From the NCBI GenBank assembly GCA_030544225.1, contig CM060503.1, positions 434,001-498,000 on the forward strand: a DNA stretch of 64,000 nt. Direction: 5' to 3'. The position numbers and the translations under genes were made by a program. This DNA comes from Skeletonema marinoi (taxonomy: Eukaryota > Bacillariophyta > Thalassiosirophyceae > Thalassiosirales > Thalassiosiraceae). Below are positions 12,585 to 24,664 of this stretch, one piece after another (the stretch's first letter is position 1; every line of letters begins with the position of its first letter). The notes beneath the pieces were generated by a model. That model saw nothing but the letters and a program-made list of their open reading frames with translations, did no database searches and was not told the DNA's origin.

Positions 12585-12990
12585 CGACTCATCAGTCATT
12601 TTGAGCAACAATAAGGAGGAGTTGAATCGTGTGAAGAAGAAGTTGACAAGTGTGAAGGATACTTAGGTTGGAACAAGCTGAAGTTCTCTTGAAAGAGTTT
12701 CATGACGCTGACGATTGCCGTACTTAACACTTGAACGATATGAGTATGAAGGCTTGTGAATTCCAATCTGACAATACAAAAGTTGCACTGTAGGATTCAC
12801 GTGTTATCTCGAGAACTGCATGGGTGGGTGGTCTGCGCTTTCAAATGGAAAAGTGCAAGGGAATGAACGAAAGACTCGGTAAAAGATTCAGATGAATGAA
12901 AAACGCAAGAACACCATCAAATCGCTCGAGAAGGGAAACCAGTCACTTCTTAAGACGATTGATGAGTATGATGGCAAACTAACTTATTGA
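12585..12990 (+). pseudogene. Decayed coiled-coil protein fragment
   Basis: Short plus-strand segments in shifting frames read as charged heptad-like sequence: EELNRVKKKLTSVKD, then LEQAEVLLKEFHDADD, then MEKCKGMNERL, then KRKNTIKSLEKGNQSLLKTI. No continuous frame exists, so this is a relic with several frameshifts. The parent protein is not recognised. The stretch 12111-12584 holds nothing else I can support. Confidence 0.4.
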
Positions 12991-13222
12991 CGGCGGAGAG
13001 AGAGATGATGCTATCAAGAAATTGCACTGGGTGTATGTTGTCCTGTCAAGGGTGCATACGCGAAAGGGGCTCTTCCTCATGAGGCCACTGGGCATGAACA
13101 GGGACTTCAGCGTTCCACAAAAGCTACTCGACTTCGAGGCCAGAATGAAGCGATGCAAGGAGCAACCCATCCTGGACAAGCTTTCCAGGGCTGGTGTGTA
13201 CCAGGCGTCGGAGGAGATGTGA
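12983..13222 (+). pseudogene. PIF1-like helicase C-terminal fragment
   Basis: The open frame carries VYVVLSRVHTRKGLFL, matching the helicase motif VI region of PIF1/RecD-type helicases (consensus YVALSRVRTLEGLFL). It is followed by a basic tail (KLLDFEARMKRCKE) and a stop at 13222. Only the C-terminus is present; the ATPase core motifs are missing. PIF1-like genes are expanded in diatoms and also ride on Helitron elements, so the fragment could come from either. The next 400 bp (13223-13647) show no gene. Confidence 0.6.
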
Positions 13223-13647
13223 CAGTGGAATACTAAACAGACCATTCACAGCAGACCTACCATACTTACCTACCTGCCCGTTTGCCGCGAATAGTACCAG
13301 TACCGATGCAAGAAGCTTGCTGTGCCGCAACCAATCAGTACAATCAAGTAGTATGTAGTTCATTCAGACACAGACAATCTTGGCAAACAGAGTCACAACG
13401 CAATTCTTCATTCCTGTCTATCCAGTACTAACTACATGCACGCTTTTACCCTACATACTGTCATGCATGCATCATCGATCACTGAAGTCAACCTGTGACT
13501 TTTGCTATTCCTCACCAATCTTGCATTGTACGCAGCAGCTCAAGCTTCGTAGAGCATGACGCATTTGCCTCCAATAGACAATTTGCAGAGTGACACATTT
13601 TTGTCACAGATGGAGTATTACGAGTCCAAAGCAGCTGTTACAATACA

Positions 13648-14332
13648 TTAGTTTAGGTTTGAGTTGCGATGACGGTATTCAAGTTCTTTAATTGCATGTT
13701 CCACGTTCTCTCCTTCATGGAAGTACCATGGGAGAACAATTTCTGCAATATCTGAGAAAGTGCCTTCATCAAAATAACCACCATACAACTTTGCCACTGC
13801 ATCATAAGTTGAATGTCTACCAATCAAATCCACCAATTTGCTGTATTTTGTATTCACAACGTATCCATAAGTCGCCGTGTTCTTTGTGTCCGGCCACTTC
13901 TTTGAATTATTCTCAAAATGCTTTGCAAACTTGACACAAATATCTTTCACACGTTCGACAGTGGCTTCACTAATGATATTCGTCTCAGTCTCACCATCAA
14001 TCCCGTCTTCCTCATCGTCATTGTCATCATCTTGTTTGGTGGGAATAGTATAAGGCGCATTGTACCTTGTAGGAACTACCTTTAGTTCGTGGAATAGTAT
14101 TCCCTTCTTCGTCCAAAACATTATACTTTTACACAAAGTTATCCGTCTCATCCAATTTCAATTCAGGTCCAAAAAATGCTTTTGTTCCATGATCGGCTTC
14201 GCCAACAAGTGCCACAACATCTCCTTTACAAATAGTCGCAAGAATTTTGTAACGGACGATTTTGACCTTGCTGTTGTTGCTACTTTTGTCATGAGTTTTG
14301 GTCCCCTTGCGAGGCGAGGTATTATGCGCCAT
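13648..14332 (-). pseudogene. Unrecognised protein gene with an early frame break
   Basis: Two minus-strand frames abut: 14332-14129 (MAHNTSPRKGT..., ending DETDNFV) and a second ending at 13648. After the stop the first frame still reads coding-like sequence (KYNVLDEEGNTIPRT), and the second frame resumes at VVPTRYNAPY. This suggests one gene of about 220 residues broken by a stop and a frameshift near 14090-14130. It contains an acidic stretch (QDDDNDDEEDG) and a C-terminal region with LVDLIGRHSTYDAVAKLYGG. I do not recognise the family. A short intron in the break region cannot be ruled out. Confidence 0.4.
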
Positions 14333-14581
14333 ATGTTATGTGAGATGCAAATCAGCGATTCAAGCAAGAAAGCACATGTTATGTTTATGTGAGAAGTGTC
14401 ACATAGGTAGGTATGTATGTAAAGATAACTTACTGTATGTACTTGACATATACCAATACCATTCATTCCTGCGCAGTCTCAAGACATTTCACGTAAGTTA
14501 CTATGACTTTGTCTAGCCTACTCACATTATTGGATACAGAACTTACACATACACTTATATTAACTTACATTTCGTCCATGA

Positions 14582-14602
14582 CCGACGGACGGACGGACGG
14601 AC
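14582..14602. repeat. (GACG)n microsatellite
   Basis: About five tandem copies of GACG. Confidence 0.8.
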
Positions 14603-14822
14603 AGGAATTTCAGCGAAATGCCGGGTAAGCTCTGCTTCGCTCGACTAAGCTGGTTTAAAAGACAAGCTCAAGCTCGAAACGAAGCTTGGATATCATACTT
14701 ACGAGGTTTGCAAGTATGTATGCAGGGCGGGGTGAGTACCATGCGGTATGTACAGATCCGTTCGCAAATCGTCACAACGCGACTTAACCCTGTCAATCTG
14801 GGACTCTGATGATTTCCTGTGT

Positions 14823-15056
14823 AGGCCTACCCGTGGGTATAGGGGGCGGATATAAACGCGATAGGGGGCGCAGCCCACGTGGGCGCCGACCTCTGATGAA
14901 ATAGCCAATTGTTAGGCCATTTCTGTGTCAAAGTCTGTCAAAAACGTGTAACAATGACCCAAATCAGCCTGAAATCACCTATTTCAGGCTCATTTTCATT
15001 CTACTAAACAAACGCGAAGGTGGGCAGCGCCCAGCGCCCCCTATACCCACAGGCCT
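14823..15056. repeat. Short inverted-repeat element (MITE-like)
   Basis: Ends are inverted copies: AGGCCTACCCGTGGGTATAG on the left and CTATACCCACAGGCCT on the right. The left copy has a 3-bp interruption. Inside is a perfect 10-bp hairpin (AGCCTGAAAT, loop CACCT, ATTTCAGGCT; 14966-14990) and G/C-rich subterminal blocks. There is no coding potential. A target-site duplication is not clear. Confidence 0.55.
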
Positions 15057-15171
15057 GTTGCCCCGCCCTGCGTTGCATTCACATGACCTCGATGCATTCT
15101 GATGCATGCATTACATATCACCTGACCAATACTTACCACAACTGCTCCATTTTCACTAAATAATAATAATA

Positions 15172-18100
15172 ATGTCAGGAAAAGCAAGTGAACACCGCAT
15201 ACCTCTCTCAGAGCTGATCCGGTCATTCCGAACTTATGATTATACGACGGCATCGTCCTCCCTAATGCCGGCACTGCGGCTCACATGTTCCCTTGCTGAT
15301 GAGATCCTCAAAGCAAAAGAAGAGACCGGCCAATCGCCTACGCCACGGATCGATTGGATAGATAGTATTGTAGTTTACTCGCAGTCAAACAGATCGAATC
15401 AAATTGGTATTGATATTGAAAATGCATTTGAACATGCATTTGATAACATTCTCACAGACGATGATGATGATGATGATGACATTCGCGTAGAAATATTACC
15501 GATCTTATTTGATAACACAGAAAATGATGCGAGACAAATGGATGGAGTATTATATTCTCTTGCGATAGTTTTCTATGAAATATTTTCGGGGGGGGAACGG
15601 CCTGCTGAGCTTGAGCAAAAACAAATAGGGGAGACAACTCATGGGGGTGAGACTGGGGCCGAAGAATTATTTGATGAAGAAGGCTTCAACCCATTTCTTC
15701 AAGGCGAAACCATTCATCATGATGGTGAACTCAGCATGTATCAAAATATGTTGAGCGATTACAACTTGTCAGATGATGATAGTAGATCATCATATGACAT
15801 GGCTTTCCAAGGCGATGGTGATGGTCCCAGAAAGAAACGAACTCAAAATGAAAACTACAACATGTGTTCAGTTTCAGTGGAGCCATTGAAAGAAAGAGGA
15901 GTCCCGATGTCTTTGTGCGATTTGATTGCCAACATGTTGGATTGCGCAAATGGCACTCTTCGTAAAGATGAGACGTACCAAGACATGTCTGAGGTGAGAG
16001 ATGATCTGCAGCTCATGCTAGATAAACCCTCTATCTACCTCCATGATCAAGACATGGGAATGTTATCATACTCCGGATTACAGATCGGGGACACCTTGTT
16101 TGGTAGAAATGCCGAGCTATCCACTATCAAGGAGGCTTACCAACGAACAGTGGCAGGAGACAGCGAGTTGGTGACAATTTATGGGCATTCCGGAACGGGC
16201 AAATCAACCTTGGCATTCGAATTCGGGAAGTACGTGTTATTAGACGGCGGAATCCTTTTATTAGGAAAGTTTGACCAACGTCAGCAGGGCAAACCATTCA
16301 GTGCATTGGCATCAGCTTTCAACCAATATTGCGGCATTTTGTTGCAGGATTGCGAACTTGCTCCATCAAAGCAGAAACTGGCTCATCAGATAAATCATGT
16401 ATTGGGAAGAGAGGCACATCATTTGGCCAAGCTCATACCCAACTTGGCAACCATTCTAGGTATGGAATTGAATTCTATTATTCACGATGAAGGATGCACC
16501 AACGCTCAGAACCGACTTCAACACCTGTTGTGTCGGTTTGTGGAAGTAATATCAAGCACATTTGCTGCCCCCGTGACTTTATGTCTCGACGACTTGCAGT
16601 GGGCAGATTCAGCATCCATTGCAGCTGTAGACCAACTCTTGCTTACCGGTGGCATCGCTTCTCATAATGCAAAGTTTTTCTTTTTAGGATGCTATCGCGA
16701 AGGAGAGACTGACAACTGCAATCCGTTGTGGAAAACTTTATGCAATAATGACCTTGTCAACGCTAGGTCTACCGACGTGAAACTTGATTGCATGGATGAA
16801 GAGACCTTGACTACGATGGTATCGGAGACTCTATGTCTATCACCGCGTCTCACTCGATCTCTGTCGAGTATAATATACCACAAGACAAAGGGGAATCCGC
16901 TCTTCGTCTCGCAGCTGATGATTTCGCTGGGCAAGGAAGGCCTGTTGCGTCCAAGCTTGAGCCGGCGACGGTGGGAGTGGGACAAAGAGAAGATCCAATG
17001 CCAGAAGTTGCCTGACGATGTAGCCATATTTTTCACTAACTCGATCGAAGCATTATCTGAAGATGTGAAAGCATCACTATGCGTTTTGTCGTGTTTTGGG
17101 TCGTCGGCAGAGACTGATTTCATCAAAACACTGGAGCGGCTTCTGCAAAAGACTTTACTCAACAACCTTGATGCAGCCGTAAAAGAAGGATTGTTGGACA
17201 AGAAATATGGTTGGTACCACTTTAGCCATGACCGTATCCAAGAAGCTGCATACAACATGATTACTATCCTGGACCAAGGCCGCTTTCACTTCAGCTATGG
17301 TATGGCTCTGGCACCTTTGGCATATGGAGCTGGAGAGGGAGACGACAGCATTTTGTTAATAGCTGCGAATCAACTCAATTTAGCAGGTCCTGAAGCCGTT
17401 CAAGAAAAAAAACAGAACGTCACCGTTGCTAATCTCAATTTACAGGCCGGGAAGAAGGCAATGGAGATGTCAGATTTTGTGTTAGCATACTCGTATTTTG
17501 ATAACGGGATATCGTTTCTGCGGAAGAAACATTGGGAGGAGCACTACAGATTGAGCTTAGAGTTGTTTGACTTGGCAGCGAGGTGTGCTCTCACGAATGG
17601 GGGCATTGTCAGCTTGAAACTCCTTTCTGAGCAGGTGATAGCGTACGCGCGATCGTATGAGGATAAGCTCAACGTTTTGTACTTGGTCACATGTTCATTA
17701 GCCTTTTCATCTAGGCTACCTGAATCGATTGAAAAGGGACTAGATATTTTGGCGAATCTGGGTATTGATTTGCAAGAATCGAGAAATACGGAGGCATGTA
17801 TACAAGAAACGATGACGTTATTGTCTACCCGTACCGATGATGAAATATTGAATACCAGGCAAATGACTGATCCAACTATGATCATGGCAATGAAGTTCTT
17901 AGGCAAATTGGGGACTAGCATGAATATGATAATGCCACGGTCAGTCCCATTTGTGACACAAAAGATGATTGAGCTGTCTCTGGCAAAGGGCATGAGTCCA
18001 ATGTCTCCTATTGGGTTTGTCTACCTTGGCTCATTCATGTCCAAGCTGGGAGATATCAGTAGTGGCTACCGCTTCGTGAAACTGGCTCTGTCCTTACTCG

Positions 18101-19200
18101 ACAAGGTTGGAGCGGAAAGTGCTGGCGAGGTCATTTGCATTGCTACGCAGGTCAAAATATTTGTCGAACCCATACAATCAGCCCTTGAATACCATGATGA
18201 TGGCTACGCAGCTTCAATGGTAACCGGTGATGTCTTCTATGCTTTGTTAAACACAATGCTGAGGAGGGGGTGTATGAATGTAGCAGGAGTGAATTTACAA
18301 ACAATGCGAGAAGAATACGATACGTTTGAAAGGCTAGTGAAGACGAAGAAGTACAACCACTCACTCATCCTTGTGCACGCAAAGCTAATCCAGCGTGATG
18401 TCTTAACTTTGGTAGGTTCGGACGAAGAAGTGACGATTCCCGAGGAACAAAAATTGATCGCATCGAACAACAGTGTCTTGAAATTCTTTTGCTTTCGCAA
18501 AGCATACATCAACTTCATGTTTCGATCTTACGATGATGCCAAAGAGTACGTTTCGAAGTTCTATGATTGCTGTGAAAATGCATGGGCTAGTTTGCTGGCG
18601 ACGCATATAAATACTGCATTCTACACTGGTCTCATTTCGTTTTGGGTGGCACGAAAGTCGAGAGATGCACAATGTTGGTTTGCAAGGGGCAACGAATCCA
18701 AGTTAACATTGAAGATATGGGCTGAGTCGTCTCAGTGGACATTTGAGAACAAATGGTACCTATTAGAAGCAGAGGAGTCATTCACCAACAATGACTTTGA
18801 AGCAGCAAAGTCATTCTACAAGCAGGCTATTTCATCTGCAAAACTTCACAAGGTAAGATTATGACGTGAATATGACGCACTTGCATCATCTTGCGGTGTT
18901 TTACTCATCAAATACTGTGACTTGTTCTTTCAGTTTGTACACGAAGAGGCTCTGGCGTATGAGCTGGCAGCATACTTCTATTTGGAGTTGGGAGAGACGG
19001 AACAGTCAATGGAATACTTCTTGGCTGCGCACGAGAGGTATCATGAGTGGGGAGCGTTGGGGAAATGTAATCGTTTATTTGAGTTAGTCAAAAGCAGCTT
19101 TAGTCAGGCATCATCGACAGTGACGACTTCGCTCCGTCATATGGCTTCCGATGGAACTGTCCACACAAATATAGCATCAGTTGCCGGGAGGCCCACCTGA
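15172..19200 (+). CDS. Large AAA-type ATPase signalling protein (COG3899-like) with kinase-like N-terminus
   Basis: Two exons, 15172-18852 and 18934-19200, with an 81-bp intron (GTAAGA...TTTCAG, phase 0), giving about 1,315 residues. A P-loop GHSGTGKS at residues 338-345 and a Walker B CLDDLQWAD near residue 470 mark an AAA_16-type predicted ATPase as found in multidomain kinases and cyclases. A FGRNAEL motif precedes it, as in that family. Residues 120-300 carry traces of a protein-kinase C-lobe (YSLAIVFYEIFSGGERP; LIANMLDC with EVRDDLQLML) but no catalytic loop, so this part is probably non-catalytic. The C-terminal 600 residues look like helical TPR-type repeats. No GAF or histidine-kinase domain follows. 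It is probably a signalling scaffold or regulated ATPase. Confidence 0.75.
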
Positions 19201-20135
19201 TGTCTGACGTACTTCAAAATTTCTTGTGACACTATTATTAACACTGGCAACTGATGGATGAAGACACTGTATGGTGAATTTTATCAGCTCGGGCCGATCT
19301 CCACCCAGAAATATCGACGCTCCAATTCAGATGTAGATTGAAAGATATGATAACGAGATGATGCAGCCACATTAATGTAAGAGAAATTTTATATCAAGTC
19401 TGTCGAAGTTATCTATATAGAGGCATCCTCGGATATCCATCAATCTGACCCAAACAAGTCTATCCTACTCGAGACAATACTGTTGCCCAGATGGCACTCC
19501 TGATTGAGCCACATTCCGTGCAGATGTATCCGTTGCAACTGTAGTCAACGCATTTCCTTTGTCACATTTGTGACATGACATTCTTCGACCATCTTCGGCA
19601 GTTACGATACGCAATAATTGCAGTAAGTGCAGTAACTATTCAAGTATTCAAAGCAGGTATGTTCTTGAATGTGTTGAAAGCTGAATTCGAGTGATGCAGA
19701 CATGTACATCAAGGTCAAGGACGAACTTCATACCTCTCGCTAAGTAAGTATATCATGGTTGCGAGTTGATGGATTTTTCTCAGAGACTGTCAGTCTCGCT
19801 TAACACTCAGACACCACGCGCGGGTACGGTACCCCGTCAAGGTAAAGCTGGCCAAGCAAGAGACAAAGTGGCACCTGTACACTACTAGGAACTAGACATC
19901 ATTTAACCAACAATTGAAGAAGTCTTCATACGCCGAGGGCAGAACCAAACCACGGACAGCAACCAAAAGCGTCGCAGTGGAACCACGGGAGAGGGTTGTG
20001 TTGTCTCTCCTACTTATTAGCTTGTGCTTAGTCCTTCACAAGTGACTCAGACAGGTGTCTGAAGGTCCTCTTGCTACCACAAACCACAAACCACAACCAA
20101 CCACACATCAGAGCTGACGCAATACACGAAGAACC
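19201..20135. other. Intergenic region with dispersed repeat copy
   Basis: No gene seen. It contains the second copy of the 12.04-kb repeat at 19766-19838 and the probable promoter of the downstream gene, with a CCACAAACCACAAACCAC-rich leader just before the ATG. Confidence 0.5.
19766..19838 (+). repeat. Dispersed repeat, copy 2
   Basis: Matches 12042-12110 in the same orientation, with a few substitutions and small indels. This copy lies about 300 bp upstream of the plus-strand gene at 20136. Confidence 0.6.
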
Positions 20136-21221
20136 ATGGCAAAGAAGGGTAACAATATGATGGAGGAGGAGGATCTAGAGCTGGACGACAGAGTCATGCA
20201 AGAATTACTTCACGACGATGACTCTTCTTTGCGTAACGAAGATGATGACGGTCCATCAGGAAGCAGCGGCAGCGACGAAGAAGAATCTAATGATGGCGAT
20301 ACACCTCACTACATATATAACTATACACCATCCAAACAACAGCTTCTGCAGCAAAAAACACTTAAGACGCAACAAATAAGGGATGTGGAAACTATTAATG
20401 AAGCAGCATCTCAATTGTTCCATGTCATCAAGAAGTATGGCGGTGATACATCATCATCATCAATATCCTCTGGATGGGATGAAATTCTAACAGCAAAAAA
20501 CAGTCCATGGAAAGATAACGTTGACGCGGCATTAGATGAAATTGTGGCTGCTCGTAGCGGTATGATTGAGGCGTGGGATAATTTTCATAGTGACAATATT
20601 GACCGTGATAGCCAGCAAGCGATGAATGATGATGATGATTATGATGATGGAGAGCAACCGAAGATGGAATGGTGGGAGCCCATCCTTCGCTCTAAACAGA
20701 GATCAAATCGTGATGACTCCAACAACAACAAATTCTTTCAAGCAAATGATGATGATAATAACAATGTTGACGAACAACAATTCCACCACGTGTACATGGA
20801 ATACGCTACTAATGCCTTTGCAACAGAGTTGGAAGCACTACGAAAAGGAAAGTTGGAACAAATGTGCACCACTTCCAAGAAGAAGAAGGGTGTCAATACC
20901 AACAGTGGAAAAGAAACATTATCTCAAGCAATGGAGTTGGACTTGGATCCTACACATCATTCATTTGTAGTTGCCTCTTCGAAGCGCTCAGGGAATAATG
21001 ATGATGGTGATGACGAAGCAAAGTCAGCTGCAGCAGAAATTGATGTGCAAGTATTGTCAGATATGCTCTCCTCTGGATCAAATTCTCTATCGATTTTAGA
21101 GAGGAATATGCTGCTGAAGGCCAGAGAGCGTGGTAGTAGTGGTGCGGTGTTCACATCGAGTGAGGGACTTTCGTTACATGAAAGGAGAAGGCAGGAGTTG
21201 GGCTTGATTTCCGGTAGATGA
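20136..21221 (+). CDS. Rsa3-like ribosome assembly protein (tentative)
   Basis: Single exon, 361 residues, ATG in a favourable context (AACCATGGCA). The N-terminus is acidic and Ser-rich. The segment YMEYATNAFATELEALRKGK (about residues 224-243) followed later by DVQVLSDMLSSGSNSLSILE (about residues 308-330) resembles the two conserved blocks of Rsa3, a nucleolar factor for 60S ribosomal subunit assembly. The protein is longer than yeast Rsa3 because of acidic insertions. The C-terminus is basic (HERRRQELGL). The Rsa3 call rests on these two short blocks, so it is a hypothesis. Confidence 0.5.
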   Translation: MAKKGNNMMEEEDLELDDRVMQELLHDDDSSLRNEDDDGPSGSSGSDEEESNDGDTPHYIYNYTPSKQQLLQQKTLKTQQIRDVETINEAASQLFHVIKKYGGDTSSSSISSGWDEILTAKNSPWKDNVDAALDEIVAARSGMIEAWDNFHSDNIDRDSQQAMNDDDDYDDGEQPKMEWWEPILRSKQRSNRDDSNNNKFFQANDDDNNNVDEQQFHHVYMEYATNAFATELEALRKGKLEQMCTTSKKKKGVNTNSGKETLSQAMELDLDPTHHSFVVASSKRSGNNDDGDDEAKSAAAEIDVQVLSDMLSSGSNSLSILERNMLLKARERGSSGAVFTSSEGLSLHERRRQELGLISGR

Positions 21222-21537
21222 GAGGTTTGATGACGTTTCTACAATAATGAAGAGGAACGCGATACCTAAGAGGAGTCGGCATTGAGTGATGAAGAGGGTA
21301 GAAAATTGTGGAATTTGAGTTGTCAGTTGATGTATTTACCTCTTGAGAAAGAAAGATGAGCAAGGCAATAATTGTGATGACCGAGAGATAGAATGAAGTA
21401 GAACAGCATTGACTTTTTTAAGCACATGCTATCTTCTTCCGCCACTCTCACCCACATCTATTATATCTTCAGTGATCTTCCCAGTCTTGATCAAGCTCTT
21501 GCGGCGCATTCGAACATTTTCAGTACTTTCAATGCTA

Positions 21538-22652
21538 CTACGCTGAGAAGTCACGCAAGAGTTGCTCACAGTGAACAATCGTGGAACGACGCTTCTTCAT
21601 CTCCTCCACTTTCTCCTCGTCTTCGCATTCTTCCTCAATCGCAAGGGAGTTAGTTTGAGCTTTTCTTCTGGCAGTAAAATCCGCAAATGCTAGCAGAAAC
21701 CCGCTTTCCATCACAATCTTATCCCTTGCCTCATCGATGGGCTTCACTTTAGCACAGATACTCTCGTATGTCAGCTCATCGGAACGAGTAAGCCCAAGTG
21801 CCTTGTCAACATTGTCGAAGTGGGTAACATCACGTCCACTAATGTCAACCATGACTGCCTTGGGATGCACTTCGAAGGCGTCTGCCTTCACAGCTTCTTT
21901 TTGAATACACATATCGATGAATTTTCCCTCCGTCATTTCACCTTCAAATGCCATGAAAGCTTTGCAGCAGTCTTATGAAGAGGACATCAAATATCTTTAG
22001 TAGGGAACGAAATGAAGCAATGAATGGAGTAGTTTTGAATCAAATACAACCCTGGCTGCTTTTACCTGTAATAGTCATACCCGACTGCTCCGCCATTCTT
22101 GCTGCACGATGATACAATCCACGTGCTTTCACTCTTGCATCAATTGTGAGTTGTATGATGGTAATGTTATCCTCACTTGCTCCGCCTTCAATGAGCTTCT
22201 TGATGACATGGTCACGATGGTCATTCTTATCCGTAGCGTGAGATAGAACTACCTTATCATTATCCTTTGCTGCCTCGAGAGTGAGTCGGGCAAGTTCGGT
22301 GTAGAAAGGATCCCAATCACCTTCTATGATCCACTTTTCAGCTATTACTTTGTATTCCGGTACCAAACACATGTGTTTAAGAGGAATGTCGCCATCGACG
22401 TGATGGTAGCCATGCATTACCGCCATGTAATCTCCAGTAAATGTCTATCGTAATAGGTAATAGATGTAATTGATGAGTCTATTAGAGGGACATAAGGAGA
22501 AAGGAGAGACAAGAACAAGACGCAGATACATCATGAGAGATGAACGCAGCAACATCACACATCATACCTTGCCCGTCCCACCGGGGCCAATAACGTAGAC
22601 GATTTGAGCAGATTTAATTGTCGCATATTTGTCACTATGTAGTTGTATTCAT
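21538..22652 (-). pseudogene. P-loop kinase-like gene, copy A
   Basis: Three exons on the minus strand: 22652-22568, 22444-22066 and 21959-21538. The product would be a small P-loop NTPase: Walker A GPGGTGK-T split by intron 1, then HHVDGDIP, VVLSHATDKNDHRDHV and IDARVKARGLYHR, reminiscent of gluconokinase/shikimate-kinase-fold enzymes. Exon 3 encodes an acidic, helical tail starting EGEMTE. Substrate unknown. Relative to copies C and D, exon 1 has a 4-bp insertion just after the ATG that causes an immediate stop, so the normal start cannot be used. The C-terminus is longer than in copies B-D. Exons 2 and 3 are otherwise open. Confidence 0.6.
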
Positions 22653-23490
22653 CGCAGCTTCGTTATCGACTTTAATGGAGATTTGATAAATTGGATTTTG
22701 CTGTTGTGCCATGTGTTTGTTTGCTTTGCTTGTTGCTGCTGTGATTTTATGAGAACATGTCTTCACCACTTTGATCAAAGAAGAACCAAGAGCAGCAGCG
22801 TCTTGAGAAGAGAAAAAAAGTGGGAGCGGAGATGGAAAGCAAGATCTAGTGTCTGGTGAGACATTCTCCGGTACTCACCACTACATACCTGGCACTTGGA
22901 GTGAAGTAAGTACACAGTACTTCTTCAGGTTAAGCATGAACTTCTCTGTAAGTAAAGTCACAACATCATCTGAGCTGATAGCCAACATCACTAAGTAAAA
23001 GCATTAAATTCAAAAATATTTTAGATGCGATCATTGACCCTGAACGAAGACGAGAAATCAATTGCCTCTCCAGCTCTAGTTCACTTTGACCTAAATGATG
23101 TTGATGTGTGGCCATCTCTCGCTGCTAAGTATGCAATGTAGACAGTGTGCTGATGGCTTACTTATTACACCTCAAGTCTCTCTGACGAGCTGAGAGAATA
23201 TAGATATATATGCGACATTAAGCCGGTGCATTAAAGAAGGACACGGTCATAACCACAACTGAAGAGTGGGTCGTTATCAAGGTCAAGGGTATCTTGGTCT
23301 AGTAGGGGGTCTAAACAAGGGTATCCTGGTCCAATTAGGTAAGACGAGCAAGGAGCCTGCTATTTTAACTTTCACTTTTCTTCTCGACGATACAATTTAT
23401 GCATGATATCTACTCTATTCATCTCACTCATCAGGGATCTTTCGAGTCATGATCATGATCAAGCTCTTACTCTTACGCTTACGTGAGTTT
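22653..23490. other. Spacer between copies A and B
   Basis: No gene. It holds the upstream region of A and downstream region of B and is nearly identical to 30962-31799 from about 22755 onward. Related, more diverged sequence also lies before copy C at about 29500-29900. Confidence 0.6.
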
Positions 23491-23935
23491 CTACTTCTTC
23501 TCATCATCACCATCACCTTCCTCAATGGCAAGGGAGCTTTTTTGGGCTTCCTCTGCTCTGGCAAGAATATCTGCAAATGCGTCCATGAACCCGCTCTCCA
23601 TCACTTTCCTGTCCCTAGCCTCATCGATGGGAATCACTTTTGCACAGATACGCTCGTAGGTCAACTCTTCATCGGGACGAGTAAGTCCAAGTGCCTTGTC
23701 AACATTGTTGAAGCGGGTAATATCACGTACACTACTATCAACCAAGATTGCCTTGGGATGCACTTCGAAGGCGTCTGCATCAGCAGCCTCGGTGTTAACA
23801 GTTATATCGATGAATTTTTCCTCCGTCATTTCACCTTCAAATATCCAGAAATCTTTGCAGCAATCTTGTAGTAGGTCAGAGGAAGAGGAAGCTGATAATG
23901 AATAAAGTAATAAATGAAGTATACAAAGCTACATA
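22755..23935. repeat. Near-identical 1.2-kb tract, copy 1
   Basis: Matches 31064-32244 at a constant offset of 8,309 bp with only a few differences seen, for example ATC versus ACC at 23599. It covers the spacer and exon 3 of copy B. Flanking sequence on both sides is only about 90% similar. Confidence 0.8.
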
Positions 23936-24562
23936 TATGATGTCTTTACCTGTCATAGTTATACCCGACTGCTCCGCCATTCTTTTCGTGCGAAGATACA
24001 TTCCGCGTGCTTTCACTAGAGGAATGATTGAGAAGGATGCCATGTGAGTACACACAGATTAAGAAGCGCAATAACAAAACACATTTATGTGCATACCTTT
24101 AGGATCAATTGTGAGTTGAATAATTGAAATTTTCCCTCGCTTGCTCCGCCTTCAATGAGCTTTTTGATGACATGGTCACGTTGGTCATTCTTATCTGTAG
24201 CGTGAGATAGAACTACCCTTTCATTATCCTTTGCTGCCTCGAGAGTAAGCTGGGCAAGGTCGGAGTAGTGAGGAGCCCAATCATCTTTGATAAACCTCAA
24301 TTCGGCAATATCTTTGTATTTTGGTACCAAAGTCATGTGTTTAAGAGGAATGTCGCCATCGACGTGATGGTAGCCATGCATCACTTGCATGTAATCTCCA
24401 GTAAATGTCTATCGTAATAGATGATGTAATTGATGAGTCTGTGAGAGAGATTCACGGCAGACAGAGACAGACGCAGACGCAAAGAGGAGATGAAGAACAT
24501 ACCTTGCCCGTCCCGCTAGCGCCAACAACGTAGACGATTTGAGCAGATTTAATTGTCGCATA
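23491..24562 (-). pseudogene. P-loop kinase-like gene, copy B (5' truncated)
   Basis: Exons 24562-24503 (partial), 24408-24097, 24015-23950 and 23852-23491. Walker A is GASGTGK-T. It has one more intron than A and C (24016-24096, at the AGAG-TG point). Homology to copy D stops at 24562 (after CGCATATTCG on the plus strand), so the conserved start codon is missing, and exon 2 is one base short near the GGASE segment. It is therefore a broken copy. Exon 3 is intact and identical in protein to copy D except one residue (Met versus Val). Confidence 0.65.
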
Positions 24563-24664
24563 TTCGATGGGTAGAGAGGATTGATCGGCACGAGCGTAAA
24601 TGATATCCAGTTAGTCGGAGACCATCATCGGTACGATATCCTATAGAACGACCTACCGCGTCGG

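Noticed and set aside
23449-23871. A 140-codon plus-strand frame, identical at 31758-32180.
   Set aside because: It is the antisense of exon 3 of copies B and D; its identity reflects the duplicated tract.
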